Position numbers and translations under genes: made by a program. Of a stretch of 64,000 bases of DNA, positions 34,365 to 44,318 are shown in pieces (positions within the stretch are counted from its first letter, which is position 1; each line of letters begins with the position of its first letter). The notes under the pieces are model-generated. The model ran no database searches. It saw only the letters and a program-made list of their open reading frames with translations, and had not been told where the DNA came from. The stretch is from DATFVJ01 sp963851085 (lineage in GTDB: Bacteria > Actinomycetota > Actinomycetes > Streptosporangiales > Streptosporangiaceae), in the NCBI GenBank assembly GCA_963851085.1, contig CAWKNX010000001.1, forward strand, positions 62,001 to 126,000, in the 5' to 3' direction.

Positions 34365-34861
34365 CAGATATCGAAAGGGATCATCGACATATACCATGCG
34401 ATACCGTGGGCATCCAACCTCCGTTACAGTGTCCCCCGATCGTAACGGTACGTTACGCTCTGATTATGTGTTTCACAAGGCGTGACGGGATGGAGGGGCT
34501 TCGTGGGTGGCAAATCACTCCTCGCACTCCACTTGGCCAATCATTTCAGCGGCCAATTCCCTCACGGCGGATCCAAATCCACCTGAACGCCCACTCGCAG
34601 ACCCAGGATCGGGCCCTGAGGGTCGCGTCAAGCGTTGAAGGCGGGACAGATATCAGGAGCGGAACCCGCGGGCGACCGTCAGCGGCGTTGGCCGCTCCGC
34701 CGACCGGGCACGTCGCCGCTCGTTGCGGAAGCTCCCGGCTCGACCTCCCCGAAGCGTGATCCACGCCACCGGAGCGATGCGCAGCCGGTCTTCGCTGCCG
34801 CGGGCGTTTAGGTGAAGTCAGCAGGGCGCTAGTTCCGGTTAAGTCTGCAAAGCTGTGCTAC
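34365..34861. other. Gene-poor gap with an orphan palindromic operator-like site
   Basis: This 497-bp gap has no protein gene that I can support. CGTAACG-GTA-CGTTACG at 34441-34457 is a perfect 7-3-7 inverted repeat. A further arm, CCGTTAC at 34421-34427, pairs with GTAACGG at 34442-34448. Sites of this form are bound by TetR-type dimers, but no TetR gene is in the window. The surroundings are less GC-rich than the neighbouring genes. Confidence 0.5.
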
Positions 34862-35309
34862 GTGGAACTCACTACGGCTATGGTCGCAGACGGTGCGCAT
34901 GTGGCGGAAGGCAAGCTGTACATACTGGGCGGCCAGTGGGATCGGCTCACGGTCGCCAGGCTCCCTGGCCAGCACCCATCGATGACCGTCGTCTTGGTGA
35001 TCAAGGTGGAGTACACAGAGGCGCTCGAGACCCATCGGGTCAACGTCGAACTGATGCTCGACGGGCAGCAGCAGGGCGTCCGGGCGACCGGCGAACTTGC
35101 GACCGGGCACGCACCCACACAGGCTCGTGGCGCACCGTCGTTCGTGTCGCTCGCCCTGCCGTTCAGCAACGTCACGTTCGAGACCCAGGGCCGGTACGAA
35201 TGGGTTATCAACATTGACGAGCACGAACTCGGCCGGGCTGCCCATAGACGTAGTCCAACTGGCAAATCCCGGCGCGCCACCGCATGGTCACCAGCCCAAC
35301 GGACACTAA
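34862..35309 (+). CDS. DUF6941-type protein (one frameshift)
   Basis: A predicted protein of about 148 residues that begins ELTTAMVADGAHVAEGKLYILGGQWD, as in a widespread actinobacterial family of unknown function, DUF6941. The single frame runs on after residue 125 into unlikely sequence. The expected ending (LPIDVVQLANPGAPPHGHQ) is found one frame away, ending at TAA 35307-35309. An extra G in CGGCCGGGCTGCC near 35237 explains the break. It is the first gene of the indel-rich block. The fold is probably an immunoglobulin-like beta sandwich; no catalytic residues are evident. Confidence 0.7.
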
Positions 35310-35341
35310 CGGCCTTCAGCCTGGGTCCGTAAGGACAGTGG

Positions 35342-36065
35342 TTACGGTTCACACTCCGCTGGGGTGATCTCTGCGGGCGCCTGTCCGGCGACACGCTGCC
35401 ACAGCAGCCGGGCGATCGCGGGATTGGTTTCGCGGGTCCGTGGCAGCCGGTACTCGGGCCGGGGACGACGGTCGTGCCAAAATCGCCCGCTGCCCAACTG
35501 CCGAGGGTTCGCCGTGGCCAGCCAGGCGATGGTGTCGGCGCCTGCTCGGGCGAGCGCAGAATCGGCCCGGCGAGCCGGTAGAAACCGGGCAGAGCGCTGA
35601 CGATTCCCGGGGTGGCTGCCCAGCCGGGATGCATGGCGTGGAAGGCGGCCCCCTGCGCGGCGAGGTGTCGGGCCCAGTCACGGCTCAGCGCGACCTGCGC
35701 TCGCTTCACCCACGCGTAGGCGGTGACCCCGTTGTATCCGGCCGCGGGCGTCTCCAGCGTCGCGGGGTCGAGCCGTTGCGTGTGCATCCCGCCGGAGGAG
35801 ACTGTGATGACCCGCGAGGGCGCGGCGGCCAGAAGCCGCGGCAGCATGAGCTGTGTCAGCAGAAACGGCGCGATGACCTGCCCGGCGACCGTGAGTTCGA
35901 TTCCGGCGCCGTTCGTGCGGTAGTCGTGGTGGATCGCACCCGCGTTGTGGATGAGGGCATCGAGGCGCTCATGCGCGTCGAGGAATTCACCGGCAAAGGC
36001 CCGAACGGAGTCGGGGTCGTCCAGGTCCGCGGCCGATCGCTCTGCGGGGTCAGCCTCGCCGCTGC
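35342..36065 (-). pseudogene. Truncated short-chain dehydrogenase (DHRS12-like)
   Basis: The encoded sequence starts in mid-domain at LDDPDSVRAFAGEFLDAHER, continues with the SDR motif HNAG and the catalytic region ITVSSGG ... YAWVKRAQ, and ends WHDRRPRPEYRLPRT. The nucleotide-binding N-terminus of about 55-60 residues (the Gly-rich Rossmann loop) is absent; a stop codon and the 3' end of the regulator gene lie where it should be. One frame change near 35547 (RSPEQ to ADTIAWLA) is probably a consensus error. The missing 5' end is a real truncation that reads directly into the neighbouring gene. Confidence 0.75.
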
Positions 36066-37513
36066 GGGCGCTGCTCGAGTTTTTCTATGATCAACCGGTA
36101 TAGCTGTCGCGGCCGGCCCGGCTGCGGCGACCTGTTCGGCGGCAGCGGCCAGGCGAGACCCTCCTCAACGAGGACGCGCAGCAGGCGGCGCGCCGTGCGC
36201 GGCGTCACCCCGAGCAGCTTGCCGGCGGCCTCGGCGTCCACGGTCAACGAGCCTTCTTCTGTGGACAGCTTGTCGGCGAGCCTGGCAAGAGTCTCGATGC
36301 CCTTCGGCTGGCCGGGCGCTGGCAAGCGCGTTGACGGGCGCGGCGGCGGCACCAGCGCGCGTCCTTCGCGGTCGAGGGCGAAACCGTGCGGACCGCGGCC
36401 GGATTGCGCACGGGTAAGCGCGGCACGGGCATGGGTCTCCGCCTCCTGCGCGCTGCGGCCCATGCCGACGCCCACCTCGAGTTCGACGCCAAGCTCTGCC
36501 TGTGCTCGCTCCACGAACGGCGGAACGCGGAATCCCTCGGTTACCGCGGCAAGAGAGCCACGGGTGGCGGCGACGAGGAAGCAGTGCTCGCCCACCGGCA
36601 TGACCGCCCCGCCGATCCGCTGGGCGTCCTGCAGCAGCAGCCGGTGCACGGTGAGCCGCAGTTCGTCGCGCCAGTATCTGGGCGCCGTCCTGCGGGCGGT
36701 CTCCCTCAGCGTCGGAACATCCACTACGACCACGGCGAGGGCAGCCTCTTCAAGCCGGTGATGCGCGCCGAGCAGAGCCGCCGTATGCAGCGCGGACCTG
36801 ATCGCGCTGCCCGTCGACCGTACCATGATGGCTGGCACACCCGATGCGGCGAGGCGCTGCGCAACCGCGTGCACGCAGGTGAGCGCGACTGTCGTTTCGC
36901 CGCGCCGCCACAGCCGCTCGTGGAAGGCAGCGAGCGTCGCGGCGCTTGCGACCTCCTCCCGCGCGTGCACGTGCTCAGCCGACATCCCGATCTCGGCGTA
37001 CATCTCGTCGATGTCGGACCGGGCGAGGACATCCATGCTGATCCTGGCCAGATCGAACCGGCCGTCCAGGCTCGCGCGCAGCAAGGCCGTGCGCAGCGCG
37101 GCGCCGTTCAGCGGCACAAATGTCGCGGGTCCCGCGATCGCGCCCGCCCGCCGCGCGTACTCATACGGGACCGGGCTCGCGAACAGGCAGACATCAACGC
37201 TGGAGCCGAGCCTGCTCGCCTTCTCCGCCGCTTCGTGTTCATCGCGGTAGGCCGCCGCGACCAATCGCGCGGCAAGGCCGAAGCCGGTCCAGGACGCACC
37301 CGTCACCGGCGCACCAGGCCCCGCTGTGACCTGGCTCCCCAGTGGCCCGCCGCCCTGACCGGCCGCGCCGCCAGCGCCGCCCGCGCTGCCCTGCGGCCCG
37401 GACGCCGCGTAGATGCCGCTCCCCGCGCCCGACAGCATGACCCGTTCGACCACGTCGTGCGGTCCGACGATCCCGATGGTGAGCTCGCCCGTACCTGGCC
37501 GGTGGCTGCTCAT
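36050..37513 (-). CDS. Transcriptional regulator with cyclase-like domain and C-terminal winged helix
   Basis: A 487-residue protein. Its N-terminus ELTIGIVGPHDVVERVM is followed by a Gly/Ala-rich insert. A middle helical region follows, then residues about 280-400 that resemble a degenerate GGDEF/nucleotide-cyclase fold (VVVVDVPTLRETARR ... VGVGMGRSAQEAETHARAAL), without a GGDEF signature. The C-terminus (SLTVDAEAAGKLLGVTPRTARRLLRVL) is a winged helix. Proteins of this design are annotated in actinobacteria as regulators, and the ligand is unknown. ATG 37513 is chosen as the start of similarity. The 3' end overlaps the truncated SDR gene by about 15 bases. Confidence 0.75.
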   Translation of the reverse strand: MSSHRPGTGELTIGIVGPHDVVERVMLSGAGSGIYAASGPQGSAGGAGGAAGQGGGPLGSQVTAGPGAPVTGASWTGFGLAARLVAAAYRDEHEAAEKASRLGSSVDVCLFASPVPYEYARRAGAIAGPATFVPLNGAALRTALLRASLDGRFDLARISMDVLARSDIDEMYAEIGMSAEHVHAREEVASAATLAAFHERLWRRGETTVALTCVHAVAQRLAASGVPAIMVRSTGSAIRSALHTAALLGAHHRLEEAALAVVVVDVPTLRETARRTAPRYWRDELRLTVHRLLLQDAQRIGGAVMPVGEHCFLVAATRGSLAAVTEGFRVPPFVERAQAELGVELEVGVGMGRSAQEAETHARAALTRAQSGRGPHGFALDREGRALVPPPRPSTRLPAPGQPKGIETLARLADKLSTEEGSLTVDAEAAGKLLGVTPRTARRLLRVLVEEGLAWPLPPNRSPQPGRPRQLYRLIIEKLEQRPQRRG

Positions 37514-37816
37514 CTCGGGGCACCTGCCGATGGTCCCCGCAGCCCCGCGCGCGCTCGCCGACGGGTATACCGGCCTTGAATGCCCACGTCCGCTAAGCTC
37601 GCGCTGCCCGCTGCTGACATCGTCCCCTGAGCTCCCAACGTCCAACTTACCTACGCGGTGTGACCACCCGATCGTACATTTAGTAACCCATAGAGAAGAT
37701 CGTGGGAAAGGTGGCGGACGTGACGTAAACGCACAGATTGTGGTCGAATGCGCTTAGGTCGCGACGGTGACCAGGTAAAACGTGACGTCGAGCTGTTGAT
37801 CCAGGCCAGCTACCAG
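37514..37816. other. Intergenic gap upstream of the regulator gene
   Basis: This 303-bp gap between the regulator start and the murA stop contains no gene. AT-richer DNA near 37670-37740 (TACATTTAGTAACCCATAG) is a likely promoter region for the regulator. I see no tRNA or structured RNA in it. Confidence 0.5.
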
Positions 37817-39097
37817 CTAGCTGTTAATTTCACGCGTGATGTCCGCCCCGAGCGCGGTGAGCCGTTCCGCGACTGAGGCGTGGCCCCGGTCGATCAGGTA
37901 CCCGGGCGCCACGACGGTCTCGCCCTCCGCGACCAGTCCCGCGAGGACAAGGGCGATTCCGGTGCGGAGGTCATGTGCGACGACGCCGGTGCCGCGCAGC
38001 TGCACCGGCCCGTGCACGATGGCCACATCCCCGTCTACCTCGATCTTGGCGCCCATCTTGTTGAGCTCCCCAACCAGGGTGTAGCGGCCGTCGTAAATCG
38101 TCTCCCTGATGTAGCTCGTCCCGTCGGCGAGGCAGCTAAGGGCCATGATCGGTGACTGGAGGTCGGTCGCGAACCCCGGGTACGGGCTCGTGATCACGTT
38201 GATGGGCCGCAATGGCCGTTCCTGGCGTACCTGCAGGATGGCTCCGTTGATGGCGAACTCGACGCCCATCTGCTCGAGCTTCCACCGGACGACGCCGAAG
38301 TGCTCTAGTGACGCGCCGACCAGGCTCAGTTCACCGCCGGTGATTGCGGCTGCCATCGCGAAGACGCCCGCGTCGATACGATCAGGCATCACCGTGTGCT
38401 CGACGGCGGTCAGATGATGCACCCCGTGCACGGTGACGAATCCGGTTCCGCCGCCGGTGATGCGGGCGCCCATCTTGCTCAGGAACGCGATGACATCAAG
38501 CACCTCCGGCTCGAGCGCGGTGTTGTCGATAACCGTGGTGCCCGGCGCCATCGCCGCCGCCATGATCAGATTCTCGGTGCCGGTGTGTGACGGCGTGTCG
38601 AGATACAGATGTGCCCCGCGCAGGTTCCCTGCCTTGATGTGGATGACGCCGTCGCCCTCTTCGACGGTCGCTCCGAGCCGGGCGAATCCCCGGTAGTGGA
38701 AGTCGAGGTTGCGGCTCCCCAGATGACAGCCGCCGATACCCTCGATGACCGCCTCTCCGAGCCTGTGCAGCAGCGCGGGCACGAAAAGCACAGCGCCACG
38801 GAACCTGCGTGCGATCTCGGCGGGCAGCACCGGGCTGGTCAGCTGCGAAGCGTCTACCACCAGGGTGCGCTCGGGCTCGTGAAACTCGACCCGGGCGCCA
38901 ACGGCCTGTGCAAGCTCGACCGCGCGGCGCACATCCTCGATCGGCGGCACGTTCCGCAGCACGGTCCGTCCCTCGTCCGCGAGCAGCGACGCGGCGATCA
39001 TCTTCAGCGCGGCGTTCTTGGCGCCCTGCACGAAGACGGTGCCATGCAGCGGGGTGCCCCCCCGCACTCGGTAGCGCAACTCGGGGCCGATGGTCAT
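37817..39097 (-). CDS. murA: UDP-N-acetylglucosamine 1-carboxyvinyltransferase (MurA)
   Basis: A 426-residue enzyme that transfers enolpyruvate from PEP to UDP-GlcNAc, the first committed step of peptidoglycan synthesis and the target of fosfomycin. It has the two inside-out alpha/beta barrels of the EPT family. The catalytic Cys is kept in IGGCHLGSRNLDFH, the substrate Lys-Asn in VQGAKNAALKM, and the C-terminal DLRTG in AHDLRTGIALVLAGL. The start is ATG 39097. Unlike its neighbours in this block its frame is intact. It stands alone, downstream of purB and separated from it by a repeat-bearing gap. Confidence 0.95.
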   Translation of the reverse strand: MTIGPELRYRVRGGTPLHGTVFVQGAKNAALKMIAASLLADEGRTVLRNVPPIEDVRRAVELAQAVGARVEFHEPERTLVVDASQLTSPVLPAEIARRFRGAVLFVPALLHRLGEAVIEGIGGCHLGSRNLDFHYRGFARLGATVEEGDGVIHIKAGNLRGAHLYLDTPSHTGTENLIMAAAMAPGTTVIDNTALEPEVLDVIAFLSKMGARITGGGTGFVTVHGVHHLTAVEHTVMPDRIDAGVFAMAAAITGGELSLVGASLEHFGVVRWKLEQMGVEFAINGAILQVRQERPLRPINVITSPYPGFATDLQSPIMALSCLADGTSYIRETIYDGRYTLVGELNKMGAKIEVDGDVAIVHGPVQLRGTGVVAHDLRTGIALVLAGLVAEGETVVAPGYLIDRGHASVAERLTALGADITREINS

Positions 39098-39523
39098 GTG
39101 GATACAGCTCCTGTTCGACAGGTGACGCACAAGGCCTGCGGCGGACGTTGCCAAGTATTGCACCGGTGCGGCCCTGGATCGGCCGGGGCGCGGGGATCCG
39201 GGGGCCTGGCTCCCGCCAATCAGAGCGCGGCCTTTTCAAGTAGGGTCCTGCACTACCCACCCGCCCTATGGGGGCGTTGCCCTACTGGCGATCTTGCCAG
39301 CTTGTCAAGGGGTACGGGAGGGGTGAGCCGAATTCTGTGGATGGCCCATGACGGGTTGTGGACGACGTCGGCCTGGGTGAGTCAGATCACCAAATCGGCC
39401 CGGCGGATGATTATTTATCCCGAACGGCTGCCGCGGCGGCCGGGCCGCAGGGAGATCCTGGACGGGCGGCACCGATCCGCTGCGGCTCGCGGCGCTCGCG
39501 AGCACCGGCTCGAGAAGCTGGCT
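39098..39523. other. murA-purB gap with dispersed repeat copy 3
   Basis: A 426-bp gap without a gene. It carries a perfect copy of ATCCCGAACGGCTGCCGCG at 39417-39435, placed 89 bases beyond the purB stop. An AT-rich tract (ATGATTATTTATCC) precedes the copy. The promoter of murA presumably lies in 39100-39300; no clear hexamers were picked. Confidence 0.6.
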
Positions 39524-40829
39524 TCAGGTGAGCCGCGCGAGCCGCTCGAATACCGGGCCCAGCCTGGCGAGATAGGGCTCCGGGCGGAAGATCTCAGCCA
39601 GCCGCGCCTCGTCAAGCGGCTGCCCGTTCGCTGCCCGCTTGTGCAGCGTCTCACGAAACGGCGTGCCGGTCTCCCAGGTATCCATCGCCGCGGCCTGCAC
39701 GAGTGCGTAGCTGTCCTCACGTGACATCCCCGCCCTGACCAGTTCGAGCAGCACCGCGGAGGTGTAGATCAGGCCGTGCGTGGCATCCAGGTTGGCCCGC
39801 ATCCGGGCCGTGTCCACCACTAGGTCCCTGATCAGCCCGGTGGTCAGGTGCAGCAGGTAATCCGTGACGATCGCCGCGTCGGGCAGGGCCACCCGCTCGG
39901 CGCTGGAATGTGAGATATCTCGCTCGTGCCACAGCGGTATACCTTCGAGTACGGGCGTGGTGAGGCCGCGGACGATCCTGGCCAGACCACAGATGCGCTC
40001 CGAGCGGATCGGGTTCCTCTTGTGCGGCATCGCCGAGGAACCCTTCTGACCCCGGCCGAACGGCTCCGCGAGTTCGCGGACCTCGGTGCGCTGACCATGC
40101 CTGATCTCGAGCGCCACGGCCTCGCACACGGTGGCGGTCAGTGCGAGCACGCACGCCCACTCGCCGATGCCATCGCGCATCACGACCTGGGTTGCCACAT
40201 CGGCCGGCCGGAGGCCGAGTTCGGCCATTACCTCAGCCTCGATCGCGGGATCGATGTTGGAGTAGGTGCCGACCGGCCCGGACAGCTTGCCGACCGCGAC
40301 CGCCTCCCGGCCGCGGCGCAGCCGGTCGCGGCAGCGCGCCATCGCGAAGGCGAAGTCAGCCACCCGGTGCCCCCACGTGTCAGGTTCGGCGTGGACACCG
40401 TGTGTCCGGCCGGGGCGCACGCTGCCCGCGTGCGCCAGGGCGTGATCGCGCAGCGTGGCGACAAGCGCGTCGGCCTTGGCGAGCAGGATGTCGGTGGACT
40501 GCGTGAGCTGCACCGCGAGCGCGGTGTCGAGCAGATCGGACGAAGTCATGCCGAAATGGACATACGCTGCGGCGCTGCGCGGGCTTGTGTTGTCCGCCCA
40601 CGCCGTGAGGAACGCGATCACGTCGTGGTCGGTGACCGCTTCGACCGCCGCGACCGCTTCGGGTGTGGGCGGCGGCGCAGCGCGCACCGGCGCTACGGCT
40701 GTCCGCGGGCACCGTCCCCGCCCTGGCGTGGGCGGCAAGGACCAGCGTCTCCACCTGGCACCACAGCTCGTACTTGTGCGCCTCGCTCCAGATCCGCCCC
40801 ATCTCGGGCAGCGTGTACCGCTCGATCAC
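39524..40829 (-). CDS. purB: Adenylosuccinate lyase (PurB), one frameshift
   Basis: This enzyme of about 435 residues acts twice in purine synthesis, releasing fumarate from SAICAR and from adenylosuccinate. The fumarase/aspartase superfamily signature is GSSAMPHKRNPIRSE. The N-terminus is IERYTLPEMGRIWSEAHKYE from a GTG at 40829. The frame breaks near 40698 (after GTVPADS) and resumes as AVAPVRAAPPPTPEAV; a single-base error explains it. Histidine and serine catalytic regions (TSSDLLDTAL and the signature loop) are intact. It is the last gene of the fba-DUF3151-purA-purD-ltrA-purB strand. Confidence 0.92.
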
Positions 40830-40834
40830 ACGCT

Positions 40835-41460
40835 CTATCCTCCCGCATCAGCGAGGCCGGCGACATCTCCGGCCTGCCAGCGGCGTTCGGCGGCAAGCAT
40901 CAGAGTCAGAACCGCGACGAGCGCGACCAACTGTGCCTCCACCGCAAACAGGGCACCGATCACCGTCGTCGCCAGCGCGGCCACGGCCGCCGCGGTCCTG
41001 ATCGTGGACGGGCCGATGTGCAGCGAGCGACGGAATACGACGTCCCCGGCCAGGAAGAGCGCTACCCCTCCGGCTAGCGCAAGTGCCGATGCGGGAGCAC
41101 CAGATAGCCGAGGCCGAGCGCGACACCGTCGCGGCCGAATGCGTGCGGGATCGCCAGCGCGGCAACCAGGAACCCGGCCATGCCAACAAGCAGCAGCAGG
41201 CGCTCTACGGCCCGGCCCGGCACCGCGGTGTTGGTGAGCCAGGCGTAACCCCCGTACATCCACCACGCCGCGCCGAAGATGAGCAGCACCCGCACCATCT
41301 CCGCCGGGGTGAGTTCCCTGGTGAGAAGGGTGCTGAGCTGCGTGAGGGTGAAGACGAAGACGAGGTCGAAGAAGAGTTCGAGCGAGGTGACGCGCAGCGG
41401 GCCGTCATTGCTTCCAGCGCGGTCACCCGTGGGCGGCTGAGTCGGCCGCGCAGCCGTCAT
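40835..41460 (-). pseudogene. Low-temperature-requirement A (LtrA)-like gene with internal deletion
   Basis: The N-terminal about 120 residues (VTSLELFFDLVFVFTLTQL ... AWWMYGGYAWLTN) are typical of LtrA-family membrane proteins. The next frame jumps to a C-terminal LtrA segment (ASALALAGGVALFLAGDVVF ... ALVAVLTLMLAAE). Full-length proteins have about 380-400 residues and nine or ten helices; only about 205 residues can be accounted for, so some 180 residues in the middle are gone. This is more than base-call noise. The start overlaps the purD stop (ATGA), and the end lies six bases before purB. Confidence 0.7.
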
Positions 41461-42938
41461 GTGCCAGCCCGGGAGGCCCCAGTCCCGTCGGACGAGACGC
41501 CGTAACCCAGCGGCCCAGCACCCAGCGGCCCAGCACCCGGCGGCGCAGCACCCGGCGGCGCGGCACCCAGCGGCGCGGCACCCGGCGGCGCAGCATCCGG
41601 CGGCGCCGCGCCCGGTCCCGCGGCACCCGGTGGCGCGGGACCGAGCGGCGCGGCATCCGGCGGCACAGCATCCGGCGGTACGGTACCCAGGGCCGCGGCA
41701 CGCTCCGCGATGTCGGACCTGTACCAGCCGCCGCGCAGCCTGATGCCGGCCACCGCCTCGTACGCGGCATGCCGCGCAGCGGCAAGATCGGGTCCCGTGC
41801 CGACGACATTGAGCACTCGGCCGCCGGCCGAAAGAACATGGCCCGCCGAGTCGCGCGTGGTGCCCGCGTGCAGCACGTACGCCTGCGGCAGCCGTTCGGT
41901 ATCCGCGAGCGCCGCTATCAGGTCCCCGGTCACCGGCCTGCCCGGATAGCCCTCGGCGGCGATCACAACGGCGACAGCGGCGCCCTCAGTCCACCGCGGC
42001 GGCTGCGCGCCGGCCAGCGCCGCCGGTGGCGGCGGCGTGCAGCAGGCCGGCCAGGGGAGTGGCAAGCCGATCGAGCACGACCTGCGTCTCCGGGTCCCCG
42101 AACCGCGCGTTGAACTCGACCACCCGCATGCCCCTGGCGGGTAAGGGCAAGCCCGGCGTAGAGCACGCCCTGATACGGGGTGCCGCGACGGCGCAGTTCA
42201 TCCACGGTGGGCAGGATCACGGCCGAGATCACCTCGTCGGCCAGCCGCGGCGGTGCCCAGGGCAACGGTGCGTACGCGCCCATCCCGCCCGGTGTTGGGC
42301 CCATGGTCGCCGTCGTGTGCGCGCTTGAAGTCCTGCGCGGGCAGCAGTGGAAGGACCGCGGTGCCGTCGCAGAGCGCGAACAGCGACACCTCGGGTCCGT
42401 CGAGGAACTCCTCGATGACGACCCGGCCGCACGCGGCCGCGTGGGCCTGCGCCGCGGCACGATCGGTGGTCACAAGGACGCCTTTCCCCGCCGCGAGCGC
42501 GTCGTCCTTCACCACGTACGGCGGGCCGAAATGATCGAGCGCTTCCGCGGCCTCACCCGGTGTGGCGCATATCAGCGCCGCGGCGGTGGGTACCCCGGCC
42601 GCGCTCATGACGTCCTTGGCGAATGCCTTCGATCCCTCGATCCTCGCCGCCGCCGCGTCGGGGCCGAAGGTTGGGATCCCGCTCGCCCGCAGCGCGTCAG
42701 CGACACCCGCGACAAGCGGCGCCTCGGGGCCGATGACGACAAGCCCGGGCGCGAGCCGCTTGGCGAGGGCGGTCACCGCCGCGGGATCGGCCGCAGGTCG
42801 GCGGCGTGATTCTCCGCGATCACGCGCCGTGCCCGGGTTGCCCGGCGCGACATGCAGCCCGGTCACGCCTGGGTCGCGGCTGAGCGCGCGGGCAAGAGCG
42901 TGCTCCCGGCCGCCTGAACCAAGAATGAGGACCCGCAC
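41457..42938 (-). CDS. purD: Phosphoribosylamine-glycine ligase (PurD), several frameshifts, repetitive tail
   Basis: PurD ligates glycine to phosphoribosylamine with ATP in purine synthesis. Recognisable pieces in order are VLILGSGGREHALA (N domain), GPEAPLVAGVADALR, YVVKDDALAAGKGV (ATP grasp), GPNTGGMGAYAPLPW, VVEFNARFGDPETQ (metal-binding) and IAAEGYPGRPVTG. They lie in three frames, with breaks near 42840/42800 (a compensating pair), 42305, 42140 and 42050. After the natural end near ERAAALGTV the frame runs through a 70-residue tail of Pro-Pro-Asp/Gly-Ala-Ala-Pro repeats. GTG 42938 is the start, 42 bases after the purA stop. Confidence 0.9.
41520..41690. repeat. 15-bp minisatellite at the 3' end of purD
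   Basis: Units of GGCGCAGCACCCGGC and variants (GGCGCGGCACCCAGC) are tandemly repeated about ten times. In the purD frame they encode PPGAAPPDAAPLG-type repeats. Confidence 0.85.
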
Positions 42939-42980
42939 CTGGTGAGCGTACCGGCCCTGAGCGGCTCTTGGCTGAGCCTC

Positions 42981-44264
42981 TCAGATGAGCGGGCGGATCT
43001 GGATGGTCTGGTCGCGGCCGGGTCCGACGCCGATCGCGGCGACCGGTGCGGCGATCATTTCCTCCAGCGCCCGCACATAGGCCTGCGCGTTAGGCGGCAG
43101 TTCGGCGCAGCGAGCGAGCGCTGGAGATGTCCTCCCACCAGCCGTCGAAGTACTCATAGACGGGCCTGGCGTGGTGCAGGCTCGTCTGTGTCATCGGCAT
43201 CTCGCACTGGCGGGTCCCATCGACCTCGTAGGCCACGCACACCGGCACCTTTTCCAGGCCGGACAGTACGTCGAGCTTGGTCAGGAAGTAGTCGGTGATC
43301 CCGTTGACGCGGGTGGAGTACCTCGCGATCACCGCGTCGAACCAGCCGGTCCTGCGGCTGCGGCCGGTGGTCACCCCGTACTCGCCGCCCGCCTTGCGCA
43401 GGTACTCACCCTGCGCGTCGTTCAGTTCGGTGGGGAACGGGCCGGCGCCGACCCGTGTCGTGTAGGCCTTCAGGATGCCGATGACCTTGGTGATGCGGGT
43501 GGGGCCGATCCCGGATCCCACGCAGGCTCCGCCCGCGGTCGGCGACGACGAGGTGACAAAGGGGTAGGTGCCGTGATCCACATCGAGCATGGTCGCTTGC
43601 GCGCCTTCGAGCAGCACCACCTTGCCCTCGTCAAGTGCCTGGTTCAGCAGCAAGCCGGTGTCGGCGACGTGCGGGCGCAACTGCTCGCCGTAGCCGACAT
43701 ACTCAGCGGCGACCGTTTCGACGTCGATGCCGCGCCGGTTGTAGACCTTCGTCAGCAACTGGTTCTTCTCCCGCAGCGCGAGCTCGAGCTTCTGCCGCAG
43801 GATGCCGGGGTCGAACAGGTCCTGGACCCGTATCCCCATCCGCGCGATCTTGTCGCCGTAGGCGGGGCCGATGCCACGGCCGGTTGTCCCGATCCTGGCG
43901 GCGCCGAGGTACCGTTCGGTGACCTTGTCGAGCGCACGGTGGTGCGGCATGATCAAGTGCGCGCTGGCCGAGATGAGCAGGCGATCGCAGGACACACCGC
44001 GCTTGCGCAGCTCGTCGACCTCGCGTAGCAGCACCGCCGGGTCGACGACCACGCCGTTGCCGATGACCGGGACCACCGTGGCGAGAGCACTCCGGATGGG
44101 AGCAGGTGCAGCGCGTAGATCTCCTCCCCGATCACGACCGTATGGCCCGCGTTGTTGCCCCCCTGGTAGCGCACCACGTAGTCGACGCTGTCACCGAGCA
44201 GATCGGTCGCTTTGCCCTTGCCCTCGTCTCCCCACTGGGCGCCCACGAGCACGATGGCAGGCAA
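42981..44264 (-). CDS. purA: Adenylosuccinate synthetase (PurA), two frameshifts
   Basis: This GTP-dependent enzyme of about 427 residues joins IMP and aspartate. The P-loop-like GAQWGDEGKGKATDLLG opens the protein, followed by GNNAGHTVV, the IMP-binding IGTTGRGIGPAYGDK and GVTTGRSRRTGWFD. The start is TTG 44264, with GAAGGGG nine bases upstream. The frame changes near 44070 (between LLPSGVLSP and VPVIGNGVVVD) and near 43115 (after GWWEDIS); the expected ending GRDQTIQIRPLI lies one frame over, with TGA at 42981-42983. It is 38 bases after the DUF3151 gene on the same strand. Confidence 0.93.
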
Positions 44265-44280
44265 TACGCCAACCCCTTCC

Positions 44281-44318
44281 CTTCAGTCGCCAGCGAGCCC
44301 TTCAGTCGCCAGCGAGCG
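44281..44318. repeat. 19-bp tandem duplication between DUF3151 and purA
   Basis: CTTCAGTCGCCAGCGAGC occurs twice head to tail. The second copy includes the natural DUF3151 stop, so the first copy carries a duplicate of that gene end. Confidence 0.8.

Noticed and set aside
34406..34759. A 117-codon open frame near the orphan palindrome
   Set aside because: Mixed codon endings, no ribosome-binding site and no family-like segment.
37640..37800. Possible tRNA gene upstream of the regulator
   Set aside because: No acceptor stem, T-loop or anticodon arm could be assembled.
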